In this document: positions 34,827 to 44,729 of the stretch, piece by piece
How the letters are laid out: the number at the start of each line of letters is the position of its first letter
Numbering within the stretch: the first letter of the stretch is position 1
NCBI GenBank assembly: GCA_040779335.1
Contig: JBFONV010000004.1
Span: 248,001-312,000 of the forward strand
From: JBFONV01 sp040779335
GTDB taxonomy: Bacteria; Pseudomonadota; Gammaproteobacteria; Enterobacterales; Alteromonadaceae
Reading direction: 5' to 3'
Length of the DNA stretch: 64,000 nucleotides
The notes under the pieces: generated by a model
The model's input: the letters and a program-made list of their open reading frames with translations, nothing else
The model's database searches: none
What the model was told of the DNA's origin: nothing
Program-made: the position numbers and the translations under genes

Positions 34827-35348
34827 TTAGTTTCTTTGTTTAATAACTTTTGCAGGGTTACCACCTACAACTGAAAAATCAGGAACATCTTTAGTCACTA
34901 TTGCTCCTGCGGCAATAATTACGCCGTTGCCAATATTAACGCCAGGCATAATCATAGCGCGTTGCCCAATCCATACATCGTTACCTATGGTGACGGGGTT
35001 TGACGCTTTGTTTCCTTGTAATCGCATAGGGATTGAGGTATCACCTGTTTCATGGCTGACAGAAAAAATAGCCACTTCTGGGGCCATCATCACATCATTG
35101 CCAATAGTTACATCATTAGCTAACTGGCAGTCTTTGCCTATAGATGAGTTATTACCTATTGAAAGATTAATACCTGTGCCGAAATAAGCACCTTTATTGA
35201 TATTAAAAGAGTTGCCCGTATTTTTAAATATGTGCTTAGTGACTGACTCTCTAATGGCTCTACATAATTTGCCAACTAGTTTTGTTTCGTTAGCGGGTAA
35301 GTGTTTTACGAAACCATAATAGGCAACTAATGCCATCTTTTTTTTCAT
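34827..35348 (-). CDS. Hexapeptide-repeat acyltransferase
   Basis: This 173-residue protein forms a left-handed beta helix of hexapeptide repeats (INLSIGNNSSIGKDCQLANDVTIGN and VTIGNDVWIGQRAMIMPGVNIGN) with the catalytic-type histidine in FSVSHETG and the PAKVIK tail. It resembles WcaF/MaT-type acetyltransferases, which O-acetylate sugars. It overlaps the end of the adjoining GT2 gene by four bases, so it probably decorates the same glycan. Confidence 0.85.
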   Translation of the reverse strand: MKKKMALVAYYGFVKHLPANETKLVGKLCRAIRESVTKHIFKNTGNSFNINKGAYFGTGINLSIGNNSSIGKDCQLANDVTIGNDVMMAPEVAIFSVSHETGDTSIPMRLQGNKASNPVTIGNDVWIGQRAMIMPGVNIGNGVIIAAGAIVTKDVPDFSVVGGNPAKVIKQRN

Positions 35349-36349
35349 GCGCGAACGAGCCCTTTTTTAATACAGGTCTTTAAAAAAATTAACAATACTT
35401 TGTTCATATTAAGTGATGCTAGCGATAGAATAAATCTATAAATTAACTTGCCTTGAATACCAATAATACCTGTAAAGCTTGGCATGTTTTCTTTAGTGTA
35501 CATTTTTACTTCTTGTAGTAACTCTCTTTGTTGCTGCTCGTTTTCTGATGCCGCTATTCTTACTAAGGTTTTCACTAGCATATTAAGCTTTAGCGTTAAT
35601 AATGTAGGCTGAAAGTGATTATGGTGTTGAGCAGCAAAATAACTATCTAAACTAGATAATACTTTAATCATATCAAGTAATTTGGGACTGATGGTTTGGG
35701 TAATAGAACCTTCACGCGTGCGATAATGATAAAGGCAGTCTGCAATGAAGCTTATAGATGTTGCTAGATGAAATAATTTAGGTGTTGTTGCGAGATCTTC
35801 ATACCAAAGACCTTTAGGAAATTCGATATTATTATTGGTAAATAATGTGGTTTTAATGACCTTATTACAGGCATTAGGTAAAGCATCAATAATTAACTCT
35901 GGAGAGTCTTGTAATGTGGTTGCTTCTATTGAGCCGACTTTGGCAGGGATATCACGAACATGCCTACCTTGCTCTGTAATTTCTGTCATACCAAAACATA
36001 ATACGTCTACAGATTTGTTCTTTAAGAAGCTTGTTACGACTTCGACTGTATCTGGTGCAATGATATCGTCTGCATCAACAAACATGACATAGTCTGTATC
36101 TACTTTGTTTATACCGAAGTTTCTGGCGTCCGAAAGTCCGCCATTTTCTTTGTGAAGGAGCTGAAAAATAGTTGGATGCTCTTCTACATATTTTTCAGCA
36201 ATTTTTACGCTGCCGTCTAAACTGCCATCATTTATTAACAACGCTGTAAAGTTGTTAGAGGTTTGCTTAACGACACTATCCAAACATTCTTCTAAATATG
36301 CTTCCACATTATAGATAGGAATGATGATAGAAATTATTGGTTGACCCAT
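35345..36349 (-). CDS. Glycosyltransferase, GT2 family
   Basis: Inverting-type glycosyltransferase of 334 residues. Motifs at the N-terminus are SIIIPIYNVEAYLEECLDSV, INDGSLDGS and the DXD-type VDADDI near residue 94. A GGLSDARNFG segment in between is typical. The C-terminal ~120 residues are helical. It overlaps the acyltransferase, forming a two-gene unit on the minus strand. Confidence 0.87.
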   Translation of the reverse strand: MGQPIISIIIPIYNVEAYLEECLDSVVKQTSNNFTALLINDGSLDGSVKIAEKYVEEHPTIFQLLHKENGGLSDARNFGINKVDTDYVMFVDADDIIAPDTVEVVTSFLKNKSVDVLCFGMTEITEQGRHVRDIPAKVGSIEATTLQDSPELIIDALPNACNKVIKTTLFTNNNIEFPKGLWYEDLATTPKLFHLATSISFIADCLYHYRTREGSITQTISPKLLDMIKVLSSLDSYFAAQHHNHFQPTLLTLKLNMLVKTLVRIAASENEQQQRELLQEVKMYTKENMPSFTGIIGIQGKLIYRFILSLASLNMNKVLLIFLKTCIKKGLVRA

Positions 36350-36405
36350 AATAGAGCTGTTCTCGAACGTAAAATCATGATCTTACCTGTTAATTTATAG
36401 CCTTG

Positions 36406-38238
36406 CTACTTTTGCTCTGGTTCAACTGAATAATAACTATTATCTGATGTCTTAATAACGATATCGCGGGTGTCATTATCAGTTACATCAATAAAGTGTA
36501 CATAGCGAGTTCGTTCATCCAATAAAAAGCTATAGTTTGTTTGAAAGCCAATATTAGGTAAAAATTCATGAACAGTAATACGTTCATAATTTGATGTGTC
36601 ACCTGTGCCATACTCCCATGCTTGTTGTGTAGTATAAAGCTGAAGTGCTATAAAGTTTGAACTATCGTTGACAAAACCATTAGCACTATCGTATAGACGC
36701 ATATAACGAGGTATCCAAGGTAGGCTTCCTGCACCCAAAGTATTTTGTGGGACACCGTATGATAAGTTGATAAAAGGACCGTCTAGTTCATAATAAGCGT
36801 CGTAATATAACCAGTCGATGTAATCATCTCCGTTGATGTCGACAAAAGATTGCATTACCGAATACCCAAGACCTACACTCATAAAGTCACCGTAATATTT
36901 CAATGGACTAATACCTTTTAACCAGCCTGCGATAGGGTCGGTGATAGCACTAAGAGGGTAATGAATACCACCTGTAAAGACAATATCTTTGATACCGTCA
37001 TTATCAACATCCATCAGTGAAATGCTTTTTTTATTTACGCCAAGGTTTTCAGGCAATGGCATTTGCATTTCAGGCACAGGGCCATTTCTTAGCCACTGGT
37101 GGAATGTAATTTCACCGACTCTTTGTTTTTCTTGGTAGCTGCCATCTGAATTTTGTAATTGAACATAAGCAATACCATCTTCAATGGTAAGGATGTCTGG
37201 TAAACCATCGTTATTTGCATCGGTATCATTACGTTGAGTCGCTTCTAGCTTTTCTTGTACCAGCTCTGGGTCTATTGCGGTGAGTGTATAGGCTTTATCC
37301 TCAATTAGCGTAATTGAGTGTTCAATGGTTAACACTGACTCGTCACTAAGGATAACCTTAGCTTCTAATACTATCGGTATTGGAGAATAAGTTGTTGGGG
37401 TAGTGAAATATAGGACCTTATTATTTGTTGGCTCGAATGCTATGGTAGGGCCTGATTTTTGCGACCAATTTATATGACTAACTGTTTGCGATTCGGGTAA
37501 GTTGTTCACCATTAGACGTAAAGACGTTCGATCATTTAAAAGAGCATTATCGCCATCTGTCAAATAAAAAGACAAATAAGGTCTTGGAAAGTCGATATAA
37601 AAAGTTTGCTTACTTGTCGCTTGATACTCATCACTCGCATCAGCACTTACCACTAATCTATTTTCCATGAAGGTTTCTAATAGCGTGATTTGAAAGCTCG
37701 TGCCAGTTACCTGCGTAATATCGACACCGGCTTGTGTTGTCTTTAAAGTTAAATTTTGTAGCGAGTGTTCATCTTCAACATTGAATTCCAGTAAAAATGG
37801 TGCGCTATCGTCGACAGTTGTAGGAGTAAGCAATGTTGTTTTTGGTGGCTTATTATACTTAAGTTCAACAGAGGAGTTGGTCGAAAGTGTTTCACCATCA
37901 TTATTAGTCGCGGTTGTCGTAATGTTTAGTAATTGCTCTTTATAAACAGAAGGCACCAACAAAGTATACTCAGTCTCGCTAAGTTTAGATATTTCCATGG
38001 GAATGGCTAAATCAACACTTAATTCACTACTAGTAATACTGTGGCCTTCGTTTGCAACAAGTGTAATATCTATTGGTTGGTTTTCAACTGCTAGATTAAT
38101 ATGATGAACGTTAATTTCAAATGCAGGAAGAGGCTCAGTAGTTGATTCCTGTTCATTTACTTGCTTAGGTGAAGAGCCACCACCACAACTGGTGAGGGCT
38201 AGTGCAATTAATATCGTACTTAATAGTCGTAATTTCAT
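36406..38238 (-). CDS. Surface lipoprotein with FG-GAP/VCBS-like repeats, copy B
   Basis: This 610-residue protein has the lipobox TSCGGGS after a 17-residue signal. The first ~330 residues are beta-rich, Ig-like. The C-terminal half has FG-GAP/VCBS-type calcium-binding repeats, seen as DTDANNDGLPDI, DVDNDGIKDI, DINGDDYIDW and DVTDNDTRDI. It is a tandem paralogue of the gene at 38248-40089: both share the layout and the phrase YVQLQNSDGSYQ/YIQLQNNDGTYQ. The role is unknown. A surface adhesin or glycan-binding protein is an inference. Confidence 0.72.
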   Translation of the reverse strand: MKLRLLSTILIALALTSCGGGSSPKQVNEQESTTEPLPAFEINVHHINLAVENQPIDITLVANEGHSITSSELSVDLAIPMEISKLSETEYTLLVPSVYKEQLLNITTTATNNDGETLSTNSSVELKYNKPPKTTLLTPTTVDDSAPFLLEFNVEDEHSLQNLTLKTTQAGVDITQVTGTSFQITLLETFMENRLVVSADASDEYQATSKQTFYIDFPRPYLSFYLTDGDNALLNDRTSLRLMVNNLPESQTVSHINWSQKSGPTIAFEPTNNKVLYFTTPTTYSPIPIVLEAKVILSDESVLTIEHSITLIEDKAYTLTAIDPELVQEKLEATQRNDTDANNDGLPDILTIEDGIAYVQLQNSDGSYQEKQRVGEITFHQWLRNGPVPEMQMPLPENLGVNKKSISLMDVDNDGIKDIVFTGGIHYPLSAITDPIAGWLKGISPLKYYGDFMSVGLGYSVMQSFVDINGDDYIDWLYYDAYYELDGPFINLSYGVPQNTLGAGSLPWIPRYMRLYDSANGFVNDSSNFIALQLYTTQQAWEYGTGDTSNYERITVHEFLPNIGFQTNYSFLLDERTRYVHFIDVTDNDTRDIVIKTSDNSYYSVEPEQK

Positions 38239-38247
38239 GGGATTTAC

Positions 38248-40089
38248 TTATTCTTTAACTTCAATTAATTGATATTCATTTTGCTCGTATAGTTCAACAA
38301 CAATTTCGTCATTACCGTCGTTGTCAATATCAAGAAAATTCACAATCCATGGTTTATTTGAAAACTGCAACACATATGGTTGGCTTGTTGAATTTGGTGC
38401 GTAACCCACAGGGGAAAGTATCAACCATTGTTGATCGCCAAGTGGGTTGTCAGTAAAAGGCTCTTCTCCAAATATTTCCGCCCAAACTAACTTGTTTGCT
38501 GACCCTATTTCAGCCAAACCAGCGTCACCATTGTATGTAGAGTAGCTACTGATCCGAATAGGAGTGGAAGTGGGGCTGGCAAAAGTGACTGGTGATGGTT
38601 GATAGCTCATTCCGTTTGTAGAGTTATAAGATACGTTTACACCTGTTTCAAAGTCATAGTTGATAATATCGATATATCCATCATTGTTATAGTCAGCTAA
38701 AAAATAACTCCTAACATTGTCAATATCTTTAACGTAATCGCCTTTAAAGGTTGTATTCGATGTACCTTTTAACCAGCCTCTAACTGGTCGAGACACCCAG
38801 TCACCTTGAAGATGTTCAAGACTCCCTTGGATTAACAAGTCCTCAATACCATCACCATCAAAATCGACTAATTTTATTGCTTTCATCGAAATGTCAGATA
38901 CTTCAGGTAATTCATTTTTCCCACCTAAACTTGTAAAGAATAACTCTCCTGCTTTTTGTTTCGCTTGGTATGTGCCATCATTGTTTTGTAACTGGATATA
39001 GAGCACTTTTTCTTCAAATTCGACAATATCTTGCAGACCATCTTTATTGAAATCGATATTTGGTATATTGCTCAACGCTTTTCTTTCTCTTGCTTTTGCA
39101 ATGACTTCGTGGGTTAACGGGGTTGCTTTATAATCTGTAAATGGAATTACAGAAACGTGTTGCAAAATGTTGTAAATCTCACCATTGGTCATTTCAACAC
39201 TTGCAGTAATGTCAAATTGTGCTGCTTGATGAATTAATGGAATGTATACATCTACACTGTTTTCAGATTGTGAGCTTATCTCAACACCAATCGCGCTATT
39301 GTCGACAATGCTCCAAGTCGCTCTACTTACTGTAACACCAGTGGGAAAATTTCTTTTGTAAAAATAAAAGAAATGCTGTTTATTGGAAACTGTAGTTATT
39401 GCTTCACTATAGCCCAAATACGGCTGTTTATTTTCAACTCCAAAAGTAAATGATTTATCACCTTTTAGGCCATATTCGTCTTCACTTCTTGCAATGAATC
39501 TTATTTTTCGTCCTTGCTCGACTTCAGGAATATTGACATCAAAAGTGTAGTCATCAACTTGCCTTAACATAATGTTTTCATCTTCTGCTTCTAATGTCAG
39601 TAACGTCGTATTTTGTTCATCTTCTATTGAAAAAAGCAGAGTATTATTTTTACCTTCATTTAACCAATAGTTAGTCGACGTGTTTATTGCAGGTGGATAA
39701 TTCGGAGTTAGAATCAATTGGCTTTCAATATTGATTGTTTGTTCGTCGTTGCTTGTAACTGTAACTTTAAACTCAAGCGGTTCTTCATAGTATAAATGAG
39801 TGACTTTTAATTCAAAGTTAGCGTTATCTATTTGTGTAATCTCGGTAGGAATATCTGAGGTTATGCTTATCGTTGATTCTTCGATTGAATGCTCTGATTC
39901 AACTTGCAAGGATACTGTAAACGACTGACCATGCACAGCTTCACTGATGTGGCTAATTGATACTTTGAATTCTGGATTTGAGTCAATAGGTATTTGTAGT
40001 GGGTCAATATCTTGCTTTGTTGTTGCACCACCACAGGAAACTAAAAACAAGAACACAATAAGCAAACTAATATATTTTTTGTATGTCAT
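38248..40089 (-). CDS. Surface lipoprotein with FG-GAP/VCBS-like repeats, copy A
   Basis: A ~613-residue paralogue of the downstream gene, with lipobox VSCGG and beta-rich N-terminal half. FG-GAP-type motifs in the C-terminal half are DFNKDGLQDI, DFDGDGIEDL, DYNNDGYIDI and DIDNDGNDEI. I chose the ATG at 40089 because GGAAGAG lies six bases upstream of it. Further upstream in-frame ATGs at 40104 and 40095 overlap that ribosome site. It lies nine bases before copy B, so the two are co-transcribed. Confidence 0.72.
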   Translation of the reverse strand: MTYKKYISLLIVFLFLVSCGGATTKQDIDPLQIPIDSNPEFKVSISHISEAVHGQSFTVSLQVESEHSIEESTISITSDIPTEITQIDNANFELKVTHLYYEEPLEFKVTVTSNDEQTINIESQLILTPNYPPAINTSTNYWLNEGKNNTLLFSIEDEQNTTLLTLEAEDENIMLRQVDDYTFDVNIPEVEQGRKIRFIARSEDEYGLKGDKSFTFGVENKQPYLGYSEAITTVSNKQHFFYFYKRNFPTGVTVSRATWSIVDNSAIGVEISSQSENSVDVYIPLIHQAAQFDITASVEMTNGEIYNILQHVSVIPFTDYKATPLTHEVIAKARERKALSNIPNIDFNKDGLQDIVEFEEKVLYIQLQNNDGTYQAKQKAGELFFTSLGGKNELPEVSDISMKAIKLVDFDGDGIEDLLIQGSLEHLQGDWVSRPVRGWLKGTSNTTFKGDYVKDIDNVRSYFLADYNNDGYIDIINYDFETGVNVSYNSTNGMSYQPSPVTFASPTSTPIRISSYSTYNGDAGLAEIGSANKLVWAEIFGEEPFTDNPLGDQQWLILSPVGYAPNSTSQPYVLQFSNKPWIVNFLDIDNDGNDEIVVELYEQNEYQLIEVKE

Positions 40090-40307
40090 TAACATCTCTT
40101 CCATGAAATAAATTTTCTATTTAATTATATCCTCTAGGAAAATAAATTAAAAGAGATGATTATAGCAACACATTGATTTATAAGTTTTATTCGTTTTTAA
40201 ATTATGTGTTTACTGGTAAATATATATTAATAAATTTTTGTTGTAACCATACTCAAAATTATATTTTGTAGTAAAGTGGGTTACGTTTTAATCAGGGCTT
40301 TAGTATT
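40090..40307. promoter_or_regulatory. Divergent promoter region of the lipoprotein pair and the GH20 gene
   Basis: This AT-rich gap of 218 bases lies between genes facing away from each other, so promoters on both strands are expected. No boxes can be named with confidence. No small gene is evident. Confidence 0.35.
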
Positions 40308-41915
40308 TTGAAAATAAATATCATCTTTTATATTCTTCTATCATTCACATTCACTTTATTACCTGCATGCAATAGCGGAGGAAGTAATGTTGAGACTAAC
40401 ATTGTCCCGAAAGTCAATGAAATAGAGGCTGCGAAAGGACAATTAGCAATTTCTGCAACGATGAATTTGATATGGGAGCCAGGAAATGAAAAAGTTGCAG
40501 AGATCGCCAATCAATTTTCTGACTTTATTGTTCAAAATACAAATATTAAGCAAGTAAATTTCAATCAAGCTTATGATAATTCGGCTACAAAAGTTTCTTT
40601 TCAGCTTATAAATGAGGAACAGTCAGTTAATCTCGAAGGGTACCAACTTGTCATCGATGAGAAAGGAGTTGTAGTTTCAGCGAACTCTGAAATTGGTCTT
40701 TTTTATGGCACCCAATCGCTCAAGCAGATACTTATTGATGACTCTTTACAGAATAAATTACCTTTTTTAAGGATCACAGATGCCCCTAGTTTTGGATATA
40801 GAGGCATGATGCTTGATGTAAGTCGTCATTTTTTCACTATAGCCGAAGTGAAAACAATGCTCGATTTAATGGCTTTTTATAAGCTGAACACTTTACATTG
40901 GCATTTAACTGACGATCAGGGGTGGCGGGTAGAAATTGACAAATATCCTTTATTAACTGAGATAGGCTCTTATCGAAACGAAACCATTGTAGATAAAAAC
41001 TTTGATCCTTTCATTGGTGATGGTATTTCACATTCAGGTTTTTATACTCAAGCTGAAATTAGAGATATTGTGAAGTATGCACAGGCGCGATACATCACTA
41101 TTATTCCTGAAATTGATATGCCTGGACATATGCAAGCAGCAATTGCAGCATACCCAGAACTGGCCTGTACTGATGGACCATTTGAAGTTTCGACCCGATG
41201 GGGAGTTCATAAGGATATTCTCTGTCCTAAAGATATTACATTTACATTCTTAGAAGATGTATTGATAGAAGTTATGTCATTGTTTCCCGGACGTTATGTA
41301 CATATTGGCGGTGATGAAGTGCCAATTACTCGTTGGCAGCAAAGTGAGGTCGCACAAGCATTTATTAATGCTAATGGGTTAAAAGATGAGCATGAGCTAC
41401 AAGGTTATTTTTATGAACGTATGGAACAATTTTTGAGTCAGCACGGCAGGCAAGCGATTGGTTGGGATGAAATTCAGGAAAAAGGTATTGAAAATGCGAC
41501 TACAATAACAGCTTGGCGTGACATATCCTTTGCAAAAACAGCAGTTCGAACTGGCCACCAAGTTATTTTAAATACAACAGACTCAACTTATTTTAATTAT
41601 TATCAAGATGATCCCGCAAGCGAACCATTGGCGCAATGCTGCATGGTTACATTGAAAGATGTCTATAACATACAATTGCTATATACAGATCTCTCTGAAC
41701 AAGAAAATGAACTTATTATAGGGGCTCAAGGAAGTTTGTGGACAGAGTTCATTAAAACTAATACCCACCTACAATATATGCTTTTGCCCAGAATGCTTGC
41801 ACTTTCAGAAGCTTTATGGACTAATGAAGCTAATAAAAATTGGAGTCAATTTCAACAGAAGCTAGACAAGCATTATGTTTATTTTGATAAAAACGCAATA
41901 AATTATCACCATTAA
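40308..41915 (+). CDS. Beta-N-acetylhexosaminidase lipoprotein (GH20)
   Basis: This 535-residue enzyme starts at TTG 40308, with AGGG about ten bases upstream and no nearby ATG. The signal ends in lipobox LPAC, so it is a predicted lipoprotein. An N-terminal GH20b-type domain precedes the GH20 barrel, with YRGMMLDVSRHFF near residue 165 and HWHLTDDQGWR near residue 197. The catalytic pair is Asp336-Glu337 in HIGGDEVP. It would cleave terminal GlcNAc or GalNAc from glycans, perhaps the polymer made next door or an external one such as chitin oligomers. Confidence 0.88.
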   Translation: MKINIIFYILLSFTFTLLPACNSGGSNVETNIVPKVNEIEAAKGQLAISATMNLIWEPGNEKVAEIANQFSDFIVQNTNIKQVNFNQAYDNSATKVSFQLINEEQSVNLEGYQLVIDEKGVVVSANSEIGLFYGTQSLKQILIDDSLQNKLPFLRITDAPSFGYRGMMLDVSRHFFTIAEVKTMLDLMAFYKLNTLHWHLTDDQGWRVEIDKYPLLTEIGSYRNETIVDKNFDPFIGDGISHSGFYTQAEIRDIVKYAQARYITIIPEIDMPGHMQAAIAAYPELACTDGPFEVSTRWGVHKDILCPKDITFTFLEDVLIEVMSLFPGRYVHIGGDEVPITRWQQSEVAQAFINANGLKDEHELQGYFYERMEQFLSQHGRQAIGWDEIQEKGIENATTITAWRDISFAKTAVRTGHQVILNTTDSTYFNYYQDDPASEPLAQCCMVTLKDVYNIQLLYTDLSEQENELIIGAQGSLWTEFIKTNTHLQYMLLPRMLALSEALWTNEANKNWSQFQQKLDKHYVYFDKNAINYHH

Positions 41916-41924
41916 CAGGCTAAA

Positions 41925-42869
41925 GTGCGCAGTAAATTGAAAATAATAATCACGTCATTTCTTGCTTGCTGCATGGTGAGTCTGCAGTCATGCAATGATT
42001 CAGATATAAATTATTGTCCTGATATTACCCCTGTAGTAACCCCTGAAACAAATTTCTATCAAAATGTAAGTTTGCCATTACTATCTGTTGATAATGGAGA
42101 AAATAGCATAGGCATTACATGTCACAATTGTTATGACAATAATAGTGTTGACGCTAATGACACTATGCATTTAATAGAATACGCCATTTCTAGCGGGGTT
42201 CATTTTATTGAGCTTGATATCGTTATACCTGCTGAGGATTACAATGGCCCAGTAATAAGTCATGAGCAAGCGGGGAGTCATGTTTTATTAACGGATATTG
42301 TTTCTTACTCTGGGTTAATTGAGTCAGAGCAGCTATTGTTTTTAGAACTAAAAGGCGATATTGCCTCTAAACAAGATATTCGAGATATTTTGAATGTGTT
42401 AATGTCGGCTAAGAAATCAAATGGAGGTTTTGCTTACTTCAATCAATCAAGGTTTGTAACGATGCGCGCCTATAAGCATGACGTTACATTGGCGACTTTA
42501 AGAGATGTCCTTCTGGAAAGTGAGTATGCTCAGATATTACCTTTTATTAAATTTAGCCGTCTCCATCATCCTAAAACAGAACAAACATTGTTGGCTGAAA
42601 TAAAGCAGTCATATGAGTGTGGAATGCATATGGTCGAACTTGATGTTCGCCTGGGAACAGATAGTTTAATTTTGTTAAATGCATATGCGGAAACTCTTGG
42701 TTTGGCGGTAAATATATTCACCATTGATGAGTCAAATTACAGAGAGTCTGTTCAAAGTTTAAAAACTGAAGTGGATATGCTGACAGTTGAAGAACGCAAT
42801 ATATCTTACAGTGCTATTGAAAATTCATCTCTGTTTGACCGAATACAAACGTTACTTATTGGCCATTAA
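41925..42869 (+). CDS. Phosphodiesterase-like lipoprotein (GDPD/PLC barrel type)
   Basis: This 314-residue protein starts at GTG 41925. A signal ending in lipobox LQSC suggests a lipoprotein. It looks like a glycerophosphodiester phosphodiesterase (GDPD) barrel, with a histidine (ITCHNCY) near residue 65, the metal-type pair IELDI near residue 97 and a second histidine in PVISHEQ near residue 112. The usual GHRG/ENT core is changed. It follows GH20 by nine bases. The glycerol-phosphate genes in the locus make a phosphodiester substrate attractive, but activity is unproven. Confidence 0.5.
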   Translation: MRSKLKIIITSFLACCMVSLQSCNDSDINYCPDITPVVTPETNFYQNVSLPLLSVDNGENSIGITCHNCYDNNSVDANDTMHLIEYAISSGVHFIELDIVIPAEDYNGPVISHEQAGSHVLLTDIVSYSGLIESEQLLFLELKGDIASKQDIRDILNVLMSAKKSNGGFAYFNQSRFVTMRAYKHDVTLATLRDVLLESEYAQILPFIKFSRLHHPKTEQTLLAEIKQSYECGMHMVELDVRLGTDSLILLNAYAETLGLAVNIFTIDESNYRESVQSLKTEVDMLTVEERNISYSAIENSSLFDRIQTLLIGH

Positions 42870-42951
42870 CGCGAACTAATTGCGTTCTAGCAAGTAGTTT
42901 ATTGTATTTTTTTGTCTATATTCGATATCGATAAACGATTATACTTCGGTA

Positions 42952-43794
42952 ATGATAAGTATAATTATACCCGCTCATAATGAAGCAAAGCTCATTGGAG
43001 AAACTATAGACAATATATTGATGGACAATCATTTAAGTGATTGTGAAATCATAGTTGTCTGTAATGGTTGTACAGACGATACAGCGCAAGTGGCAAATAA
43101 TTATTGGTTAAATAACGGCTTGGTAAAAAGTAATCAAAATATAAGTTTTCACCTGTTAAATACACCCATACCCTCTAAAACTAATGCGTTAAACTTAGGG
43201 ATTCAACATGCAAAATATTCCCCTATAGTCTTGCTCGATGCAGATATTTTGATTGATGGATTAGATATTATTAAGCTGGTAGAACATCTTTATAAGAGTA
43301 AATTACTTGCGGTATCTCCTAGGGTTAAGTTTGACAGTAAACAAAGTAGCTTAATGGTTAAAGCCTATTATAAAGTTGCTAGTTGCTCTAATTACAACCA
43401 GTTTCACAGATTGTCCAATGTTATTGCACTATCAAAAGAAGGGGTTAAGCGTGTCGGATTATTTCCCGAACTAATTGCTGATGATGAATATCTTCGACGT
43501 CAGTTTACGGTGTCAGAATATTCAACTGTTGAATATTTACACTTTACTTTTATTTGCCCTAAAAATCTTAGCAATCTTCTTAATGTTTTAACGAGGGTTG
43601 AACGTGGCAATTTACAACTTAGATTGTTAGATATTGTCGATAGAACAGGTGCAAAATTGAAAGGCTTTAGTCCTTATCCGCTCATATTTAAGCCGCTATT
43701 TTTAGTCTGTAAAGTATATGCAAAAATTAAAGCAAAATATCAGTATAAAAGGGGAAATATTGTGCAATGGGAAAGGGACGAGTCAAATCGTTAG
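42952..43794 (+). CDS. Glycosyltransferase, GT2 family
   Basis: A 280-residue GT-A fold enzyme. Motifs: MISIIIPAHNEAKLIGETIDN at the start, VVCNGCTDDTA near residue 38, and the DXD-type LLDADILIDG near residue 93. The C-terminal part has a short hydrophobic helix (PLIFKPLFLVCKVYAK). It probably extends a lipid-linked glycan. The donor is unknown. Confidence 0.83.
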   Translation: MISIIIPAHNEAKLIGETIDNILMDNHLSDCEIIVVCNGCTDDTAQVANNYWLNNGLVKSNQNISFHLLNTPIPSKTNALNLGIQHAKYSPIVLLDADILIDGLDIIKLVEHLYKSKLLAVSPRVKFDSKQSSLMVKAYYKVASCSNYNQFHRLSNVIALSKEGVKRVGLFPELIADDEYLRRQFTVSEYSTVEYLHFTFICPKNLSNLLNVLTRVERGNLQLRLLDIVDRTGAKLKGFSPYPLIFKPLFLVCKVYAKIKAKYQYKRGNIVQWERDESNR

Positions 43795-43805
43795 ATTAAT
43801 TAATA

Positions 43806-44729
43806 ATGCGAAATACATTTACGATTGAACATACAAGTATTAAAGAGCAGGACAACGCAACGAGTGAACCACTTGTTAGTGTGTATATTCCGACAAAAAA
43901 TCGCTTGGCATTGCTAAAGAGAGCGGTTTCATCAGTTTTACAGCAAACTTATACTAATATTGAATTACATATCGTTAATGATGGCTCAACGGATGAAACT
44001 CAATCATACCTTGATGGTTTGGCTCAGGATCATCCTAACATACATGTATATCATAATGAGGTTAGTATTGGTGCATGCGCAGCACGTAACATTGCCATTA
44101 AAAGTGCAGTAGGAGAGTTTTTAACAGGCTTGGACGATGACGATGAATTTTTGCCTAACCGCATTGCATCACTAATGAATGCTTACCATGATAAATATGC
44201 TTTTGTATGTTCAAGTATGTTTTGGGATTACGGCAAAAAAAAACGTTTAATTGATGGTAAGCAAGAGGTTATTACACTGGAAAAACAACTTAGTTATAAC
44301 GAAGCTACAACACAAGTACTGGTTAAAAGAGACTACGTTATAGCGGTTGGTGGGTTTGATGAAAATTTTGTCGCATGTCAGGATTATGACTTATGGACGA
44401 GGCTCATTATAAAATATGGCCCCGCGCTTCGGATCGCTTCTCCGTCATATGTTATTAACGATACAGGTGTGACGCAGCGGATGATCGGAGACACAAAAAG
44501 TGTACAAGGTTATATTCAGTATTTTGAAAAACACGGTCACTTAATGTCACTTATAAACATTGAAAATCAAAAGTTTATGCGCCTTAGACGTCAGAGAAAG
44601 AGGATGACTATATCGATGTTGCTGGAACAGGTTGGTTGTGGCTATCTGTGGCCAAAAATTCGCTATTTTCTGTCCTCAAATTTCTCTTTAGTAAGAGGTC
44701 TACATAAAAAAGTTTATAGAAATTTTTGA
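43806..44729 (+). CDS. Glycosyltransferase, GT2 family
   Basis: A 307-residue GT-A fold enzyme with PLVSVYIPTKNRLALLKRAV at residue 23, IVNDGSTDETQ near 57, GACAARNIAI near 90 and the DXD-type GLDDDDEF near 107. A QDYDLWTRL motif near residue 195 is typical of GT2 members. It is the last glycan gene before the ribH cluster. Confidence 0.87.
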   Translation: MRNTFTIEHTSIKEQDNATSEPLVSVYIPTKNRLALLKRAVSSVLQQTYTNIELHIVNDGSTDETQSYLDGLAQDHPNIHVYHNEVSIGACAARNIAIKSAVGEFLTGLDDDDEFLPNRIASLMNAYHDKYAFVCSSMFWDYGKKKRLIDGKQEVITLEKQLSYNEATTQVLVKRDYVIAVGGFDENFVACQDYDLWTRLIIKYGPALRIASPSYVINDTGVTQRMIGDTKSVQGYIQYFEKHGHLMSLINIENQKFMRLRRQRKRMTISMLLEQVGCGYLWPKIRYFLSSNFSLVRGLHKKVYRNF

